Source of the DNA: Rugalucina vietnamica
Taxonomy: Eukaryota; Mollusca; Bivalvia; Lucinida; Lucinidae
Direction of reading: 5' to 3'
Length of the DNA stretch: 64,000 nucleotides
Assembly: GCA_964017185.1 (NCBI GenBank)
Contig: OZ024883.1
Coordinates: 46,060,997-46,124,996 of the forward strand
Part shown: in pieces, positions 59,073 to 64,000 of the stretch
Numbering within the stretch: the first letter of the stretch is position 1
Layout: every line of letters begins with the position of its first letter
The notes under the pieces: generated by a model
Database searches by the model: none
What the model was told of the DNA's origin: nothing
The model's input: only the letters and a program-made list of their open reading frames with translations
Program-made: the position numbers and the translations under genes

Positions 59073-59131
59073 AGTAGCAACAACAAAACACAAAATATCG
59101 CTCAAAACTTGTTGTTGACTTTTTTTTTCAG

Positions 59132-59420
59132 AATGTTACAGTGCTTGTTGACCCTCGCAGCGTTGGTTGCCATTCATTTACTGGGATTCGCACATGGCAC
59201 CGCTGATCATGTTGACATCAGCCCGACTGACATGTATGCGCGCAGTCTGGACGATTCACGGCACGTAGATCGTCTAGAGAGACATAAACGTCAATCTGGG
59301 ACGTCAGAAGTACGTGAGATGTTTGTTACACAGTGTGGTTACTATAACACAGAACCCGTGGCGGAGCCCAGCATCAACGTGAAAGGCGTTGATCTCAATA
59401 ACTGGGCTGCGGTGGAAAAG
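59132..59420 (+). CDS. Coding exon 1: signal peptide and propeptide
   Basis: The acceptor is a T-rich tract ending CAG at 59,131; the ATG starts one base into the exon. It encodes residues 1-96 including the signal peptide, the RHKR cleavage site and VTQCGYYN. The exon ends AAG|GTGGGT in phase 0. An in-frame stop lies soon after the donor. Confidence 0.75.
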
Positions 59421-59562
59421 GTGGGTTATTGTAGTACTTTGATAAAACAAGTTTCCAAGTTTATTTGTTCTCTCTCAGTTTACAATGTATGTAAAAACAT
59501 GAGATAAACTGACATGCAGAAAGGTTATGGCGGTATCAAATGAACAAACACAAAAATATACA

Positions 59563-59644
<82 letters not shown>

Positions 59645-62600
59645 CTAAACATACACATATATATGCTGAGGGCGACCTAGGTGGACAAGGATTGTATACA
59701 CCCAAGTATACTAGTTTAGATTATTCAAGGGAGAGAAGAGTGAATCATTTCGAACTCTTCAAAAACAAGCGGTTATTTTTCTTACACCAGCGTCGAAAGC
59801 GACGTGCTGGTTCCCAGACAAATCGTGTAAATTTTTCTATTTTTTTTCACATAGTGACATTTGAATGCTACACGACCACGGTTAACAGTTATAACATGAT
59901 ATTACACTCTAGATAGTGACGAGTAGCGCGGTCGCCAGCTGGTTGAGGAGTCGGACATCGCACCAGACGGTCCCAGAGACAGTGGCTTCGAAGCCCATCG
60001 GCGCCAGGTTGTGTTTTTGACCAAGACACATTAACTCCCCATACTAAGTACATATACTGGTTAATAGCCAGGAAGCGATGAACCTCCAGACATGACTGAA
60101 ATATGTTGACTGTGACGTTAAATCACAAAGGACTAATAGAGATTGTAAAGAGGCCTCATTATTATAAACGCATATTTTTCTCTCCAACAGACTGCAGAGT
60201 TGGTTTATCTGATGGTGCGGTTTATGCCACGACCTATATTCGTTCAGCTAGCATCCAACAGTAGTGTGGGTCTATTCAGCGTAATCAGCCTGCCTACATT
60301 GGTTTTTGATGAGTTTGCGGACATTGGTGGATGCCTTGGTAAATAATCTCCTTTGTTTAGATCCCTTGATTTGGATATTAGTAATGTTTTACGATGTTGT
60401 ATCGTTCGGTGTGCTAAACATTTCAAGACTTAAAATCAACCATGTCACAAGATCTGGGAGATATGCTCAAAAACCGAATCATGCCAATGGAACTGAAGAA
60501 AAACAAGTTTATTCATTAATTGTGAAACATTTATCGTTTCAGCATCGTGCAGTGGCGACTGTGCCCAGTGGTGTACACCACCAGAGTACAGTTATTACTC
60601 GAGTTACCCGATCTCTTACCTCTGGGCATACGGTGGTGTATCCCGAACATTTGTGGTGGAAACCAACATGCTGTGTGAGGGTTATAACCCCAGTAATGGT
60701 CTGTAACATATTAGAACACTTCTTTTCGGTAGAAACCAGCATCGTACATGAGCCGCGTTATGAGAAAAACAACGATGTGGTTTTCGAACAGGTCCGACAC
60801 AAACCGAGCTGGACAAGCATAGAAGATGGCTAGAGACTGGAAATTTGGGGTTTAAAAAATAGAGGAATTTAACTATCCGTGTAGCGAAAACAAAGGCGCC
60901 CATAAGCTTCGAAGCTGATCTGCGCCTTGTACACTACCGCTCGCGTATTTGTACTCGTCGTTTACGCGTAACATACGCGCGTAATACGTGCGAATAACGC
61001 GCATAATTTATACGCGTACATGTCCATAACCAATAAGAAATCAATATCAATTACGCGTACCATGGAAATAATGCGCGTATATTACACACGATATCTTTAG
61101 CTAATGTGCGACCAAATCATTAAGCTAGTCATTACGCGTAATTCAGAGTATAACGCGTATATACGCGTATTGTTCCCACCAATCAGTAGTAAAACAGTCA
61201 GACACACACACGATACGCGTAATAAAACAGCCCATTATGTTAAGATTCCAATAACGCATCAAAATAGAAATGAACGAAGAAAAAACATGTCAAAACCTTT
61301 CCTCGAGAAATTCTGAATGCTTAGATCGGTATCATACCTGATCGCACAAAGACTAGTGTTTCAAAATATTGTGCTTGCGGGATTATTTCGAAGGAAAGCA
61401 TTTTCAGGGACTGTGTTTAATATATACATGCATATAAATAAGAAAAAGAAATCAAACCTGCCTTCATGAATCAGGAACAGCAGAGTTTGGAACACATTAT
61501 CCATCGTATAACAGGTTGAAAGTAAAGTCACACAAGTTTCACAATCACGATATATCAGTATAATCCATTAAACTTGCACTTAATTTTCATAACAATAACA
61601 ACATCAACATTTCGGTACTATAGCGTGTATACCTACTGTAATTACGCGTATGATACGCGTAATTACGCGTAGGCGTATAGACAATGTGATTGGCTTATCA
61701 TTCATGCGCGTAATGAACAAACCTTACGCGTATTGACGATTGTATGTATGCTTATGAATATTAATGAGATACAATACGCGTATATATGCCCATGTTACGC
61801 GTATGTTGCGCGTAAAAAGTCTTACGCACGTAATACGCGCAAATGGAGTACAAATACGCAAGCGGGATATACAAAATGTTGGTTTTCTCATGACGCGGCT
61901 AAGCTATAATACCGACCTTGTGAGGATGTTCTGGTAGTTTGTGATGGGAACCAACAAGTCTTGTGAGAAATACGTCTGTCAAATGTAACGTTTAATGATC
62001 TTTAATTTGTACGTATTGTAACATGCCTGTCAGACCAATAGCTAAATGTCAGGTTACGGACCCAGGGAGCGCCACAATAATCCGAGCCGCCTCTCAATAT
62101 ACATAATACCTGACCGTGAGTTAGTAACACTTTAGTCAAGTCTCTTTCAGTAGAAGATCATGAGGGCCTGCGTAGACGTTTTTAAAAACAAAATTCACGT
62201 GCGCCTTTATTCTTGGGGACTACTTTAATTTTGCAGGAAACGAGAACCTCCTTGTTCGAGAGTACGGTCTAACAGTGATGACACGAGGGGTGTCAAATGA
62301 AACGAGAGACGAAATCCGGCAAGCATTTTCTCTAGCTCAACAAAATGGGAAATGGCCGCAGATTCAAAATGAATATGAATATTTTATGAAGGCGACTTTG
62401 ATATGGTTTGATGCATCCAAACAGTTACTACAAGGTAAAACACTAATTCAACTATAAAACCTGTCTTCAGGGTTTCCAACTAGGTCCGACACAAACCGGT
62501 CTGTGCAGCCATAGAGGATGGCTAGAAGATTGAAATTTCGGATTTATGAAGAAGAGAAATAGTGCTATATGTGTAGCGAATACAAAAGCGCAGATCAGCT

Positions 62601-63084
62601 TCGCAGTTACTGCGAAGCTGATCTGCGCATTTGTTTTCGCATAGGCAAAATTCCGGTTTCTGCCGCGACTCAAATAATGTTATTTTGTGGTCCCGACTCT
62701 ACCTGGTGTCAAAACTTATAGGGGTGTCATATCATGCAGAAGATAAGCGTACTTGTAACCATGTTCATAAAATTCCCAAAGGAAACAAACAATGCTACTA
62801 ACATGACCCTTTCTTTGATACAAATGTCACGTATCTATAGTGTCATAGTGAACAGTAAAATATAATTCATACAAGAAACGAACCCATTCCCTAATATCTG
62901 TGTTCATTTTGCTTTGGTTTCAGGTGGAATGTCATGTAAAGCCCAGTTTAACTGTGCCTCAACCAATCCAGAACATAGACTCTACCTAAAACAAGAGGAT
63001 CCAGAGATATACAGATTGTTAAATCATATTTATAACAACAACAGAGAATATCTAAACGGTGAAACCTCCACTTGTAATTGGTGA
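59133..63084 (+). CDS. Secreted metallopeptidase-like protein with degenerate zinc site (5 coding exons, 316 aa)
   Basis: Joining 59,133-59,420, 60,191-60,338, 60,543-60,698, 62,237-62,434 and 62,924-63,084 gives 951 nt with every junction in phase and GT...AG borders. Residues 1-22 are a signal peptide (MLQCLLTLAALVAIHLLGFA), so the product should be secreted. RHKR at about 51-54 is a furin-type site. N-glycosylation sites are NSS and NET; the mature part has nine cysteines. The second half resembles a secreted zinc-metallopeptidase-like family I know from its motifs (ENLL...HEF.H..., A...G.W, EYF.E....WF, YDP.LY.LL). Here ENLLVREYGLTVMTRGV has R205 and L209 in place of both HExxH histidines, while E206 and NEYEYFMKATLIWFDA remain. 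I infer a non-catalytic homologue. Expression is not shown. Confidence 0.75.
59561..59644 (+). repeat. (AAT)n and (AAAT)n microsatellite in intron
   Basis: About 17 AAT repeats to 59,613, then about seven AAAT repeats, in the intron after coding exon 1. Confidence 0.9.
59925..60140 (+). mobile_element. tRNA-derived SINE in intron
   Basis: GTAGCGCGGTCG, then AGCTGGTTGAGGAGTCGGAC (A-box-like) and GTGGCTTCGAAGCCC (B box, close to GGTTCGAANCC) have tRNA-like spacing. The tail part includes GACTGTGACGTTAAATCACA, similar to conserved 3' parts of metazoan SINEs. The tRNA-like part cannot fold as a normal functional tRNA without mismatches, so I call it a SINE rather than a tRNA gene. Confidence 0.6.
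60191..60338 (+). CDS. Coding exon 2
   Basis: The acceptor is TTCTCTCCAACAG. It encodes residues 97-145 (TAELVYLMVRFMPRPIFVQL and DEFADIGGCL) and ends CTTG|GTAAAT in phase 1. Confidence 0.75.
60543..60698 (+). CDS. Coding exon 3: cysteine-rich segment
   Basis: The acceptor is ATCGTTTCAG. It encodes residues 146-197 with four cysteines close together (SCSGDCAQWC and MLC) and an aromatic stretch SYYSSYPISYLWAYGG. The donor GTCTGT is weaker than the others; phase 1 is kept. Confidence 0.7.
60750..61900. mobile_element. Palindromic MITE copy carrying a nested transposon, in intron
   Basis: The ends GAGCCGCGTTATGAGAAAAA and GGTTTTCTCATGACGCGGCT match the MITE at 35,545-35,779, and internal pieces such as AGGTCCGACACAAACCGAGC and CCGTGTAGCGAAAACAAAGG are shared. 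After GATCTGCGCCTT the element is interrupted at 60,929-61,872; the family sequence resumes at AAAATGTTGG. About 16 bp of the MITE seem lost at the insertion point. Confidence 0.8.
60929..61872. mobile_element. ACGCGT-studded TIR element nested in the MITE
   Basis: A 944-bp element. The left end GTACACTACCGCTCGCGTAT and the right end, read in reverse (GTATATCCCGCTTGCGTATT), share about 19 conserved positions running into TTTGTACT. The interior has about 13 ACGCGT hexamers, often as TACGCGTA, plus CGCG variants, in two subterminal blocks (60,964-61,222 and 61,643-61,804). The central 400 bp or so lack the motif. There is no credible coding frame. Dense subterminal motifs suggest transposase binding sites. 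Confidence 0.75.
62237..62434 (+). CDS. Coding exon 4: degenerate metallopeptidase core
   Basis: The acceptor is TTTAATTTTGCAG. It encodes residues 198-263, containing ENLLVREYGLTVMTRGV, RDEIRQAF, NGKWP and NEYEYFMKATLIWFDAS. It ends CAAG|GTAAAA in phase 1. It follows the longest intron (60,699-62,236), which is filled mainly by nested transposons. Confidence 0.75.
62456..62671. mobile_element. Palindromic MITE copy in intron 4
   Basis: It contains AGGTCCGACACAAACCGGTC, the long central hairpin GCGCAGATCAGCTTCGCAGT / ACTGCGAAGCTGATCTGCGC around a single T, and TTTGTTTTCGCATAGGC. The left end is truncated or diverged (AAAACCTGTCTTCAGGG) and the right end is short (CCGCGACTC). It starts about 20 bp after the exon 4 donor, so it shapes most of that intron. 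Confidence 0.75.
62924..63084 (+). CDS. Coding exon 5 and stop
   Basis: The acceptor is GCTTTGGTTTCAG. It encodes residues 264-316 with three cysteines (SCKAQFNC and TCNW) and LKQEDPEIYRLLNHIYNN, which resembles the C-terminal motif of the family. TGA is at 63,082-63,084. Confidence 0.75.
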
Positions 63085-63283
63085 AAAGGTGACTACATGT
63101 ATAACTATAAATCTCTTCTGCCTGGTTCAAACTGACAGACATTAAATGGTTATCAAGTAATTATATTTCTAGTGAGCTAGACTGTTTCTCATTAACTTTA
63201 TGTGGTTACTTATTAACACCCCGGTTAAAGCATTTTACCCATCGAAAACAGGAAGAAGAAAACAAACAAACAAATAAACAAAA

Positions 63284-63314
<31 letters not shown>

Positions 63315-64000
63315 AAATAAATGCTTATTGTTTAAAGCCGCACGCACACAGTGTTTGATTAATGCACCAGTCATTTGTAACCACTCCCCCACCTACGTTT
63401 TTGACTTCAGCTATAAGCTCCACCCCAGGAGACAAACTGGAGGTCAAAACTTTGCCCTTTGTCCCGACCTTCGCAAAAGATAATATTCCTGAGGTATGGA
63501 TCCTAATGTCGAAACCCCGTCAGTTCCCTTGCGATCAAAAAGTAATTGCCCCGCTTTTAGCCTGCTATCTCACATCCTTCCCATAAGGCGTGGTTACAAA
63601 TACGATTTTGGAAAAATCGTGTATCTGTTGTTATGGATTATGTGATGAAGCCTAGGATTGAACTCATGGATGCCAGCGGCTCTGTTCGTACCTCACCATG
63701 GAGGCACTGAAGAACAACTTACTTACATATACTTACACTGACAATGTCAGTGTGACTACTGGGCCCCCGCCCATTTGGACCTAAAGAAATTGATGGGCTG
63801 CTTGTGCCTCCAGGCAAAGCTTCTTCGCTGCTGACTGACCATCTGATTACTGGTTAACCGCGCAGGACTGAGCCTGCCCAGGAAAAGTGGTTCATGTCAA
63901 CCTATCCATACATATAAGCACTGTTGGTTTAGTTGGGTGGTTATATTCGAAGCACTTTTTGGATGTAATGACGTCCTAATTTTGGATAAAAGTTACATAA
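63085..64000. other. 3' flank of the secreted-protein gene
   Basis: Probable 3' UTR followed by non-coding sequence. ATTAAA is near 63,142 and AATAAA units lie in an (AAAT)n run at about 63,284-63,322. At 63,620-63,715, on the minus strand, GAGTTCAATCCTAGG resembles a SINE B box but the rest is weak. No other gene is supported. A 74-codon frame at 63,362 has no recognised motif. Confidence 0.4.

Noticed and set aside
59692-59916. 74-codon frame in the first intron
   Set aside because: It lies between spliced exons, has no motif and no splice support.
59925-60000. Functional tRNA gene
   Set aside because: A and B boxes are recognisable but the arms are mismatched and a SINE-type tail follows.
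60306-60833. 175-codon frame overlapping coding exons 2 and 3
   Set aside because: It is in a different frame from the in-phase exon chain and reads through an intron into the MITE.
60964-61804. ACGCGT clusters as a host cell-cycle promoter
   Set aside because: The clusters are confined within transposon ends and placed symmetrically, so binding by the element's own transposase is the simpler reading.
63610-63730. Second tRNA-derived SINE on the minus strand
   Set aside because: Only a B-box-like GAGTTCAATCC is visible; the A box and tail are not convincing.

Overview
The window looks like nuclear DNA of an invertebrate animal, most likely a marine lophotrochozoan of bivalve-mollusc type. 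That identity is inferred from the A+T-rich, intron-containing sequence, several diverged non-LTR retrotransposon lineages (one with a 2A-like peptide and PHD fingers), a tRNA-derived SINE and many non-autonomous DNA transposons. I see no prokaryotic gene organisation, rRNA or ordinary tRNA gene.

Bases 1 to about 28,690 are one satellite array that runs off the left edge. The monomer is about 64 bp, giving roughly 440 copies in the window. Monomer variants recur in fixed order as higher-order repeats of about 1.25 to 2.05 kb, with a clear 1.5-kb period near 19-23.7 kb. A 3.28-kb block (17,201-20,485) recurs about 8.02 kb downstream (25,225-28,504). The array holds one inverted segment, a unique 342-bp insertion, and a foldback insertion found at the matching place in both block copies.

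From 28.7 to 32.4 kb lie non-coding DNA, a CpG-rich transposon with terminal inverted repeats and palindromic repeats. From 32.4 to 44.0 kb is a nested retroelement landfill: a broken LINE ORF1 with its 3' part repeated in inverse orientation, then a decayed LINE (LINE-A) interrupted by two small DNA transposons and by a second LINE (LINE-B) that is intact except for one stop codon. At 44.0-47.3 kb are small palindromic repeats. At 47.4-54.6 kb a CR1-like LINE (LINE-D) encodes a hydrophobic start, a 2A-like motif, PHD fingers, endonuclease and reverse transcriptase. It is split by an antisense, 5'-truncated LINE-C that still has a 1,081-codon reading frame and is related to LINE-B.

The clearest host gene is at the right (59,133-63,084, plus strand). 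Five coding exons have matching splice phases and give a secreted protein of 316 residues. Its layout resembles a secreted zinc-metallopeptidase-like family known to me from its motifs, but the expected HExxH site reads REYGL, so I infer a pseudoenzyme. A 161-bp repeat containing a good splice donor occurs twice upstream and may be a duplicated 5' non-coding exon. The introns hold a SINE, microsatellites and a palindromic MITE family, one copy carrying another transposon packed with ACGCGT motifs.

Apart from this gene and a doubtful terminal exon near 54.6-54.8 kb, essentially all recognisable coding sequence belongs to mobile elements.
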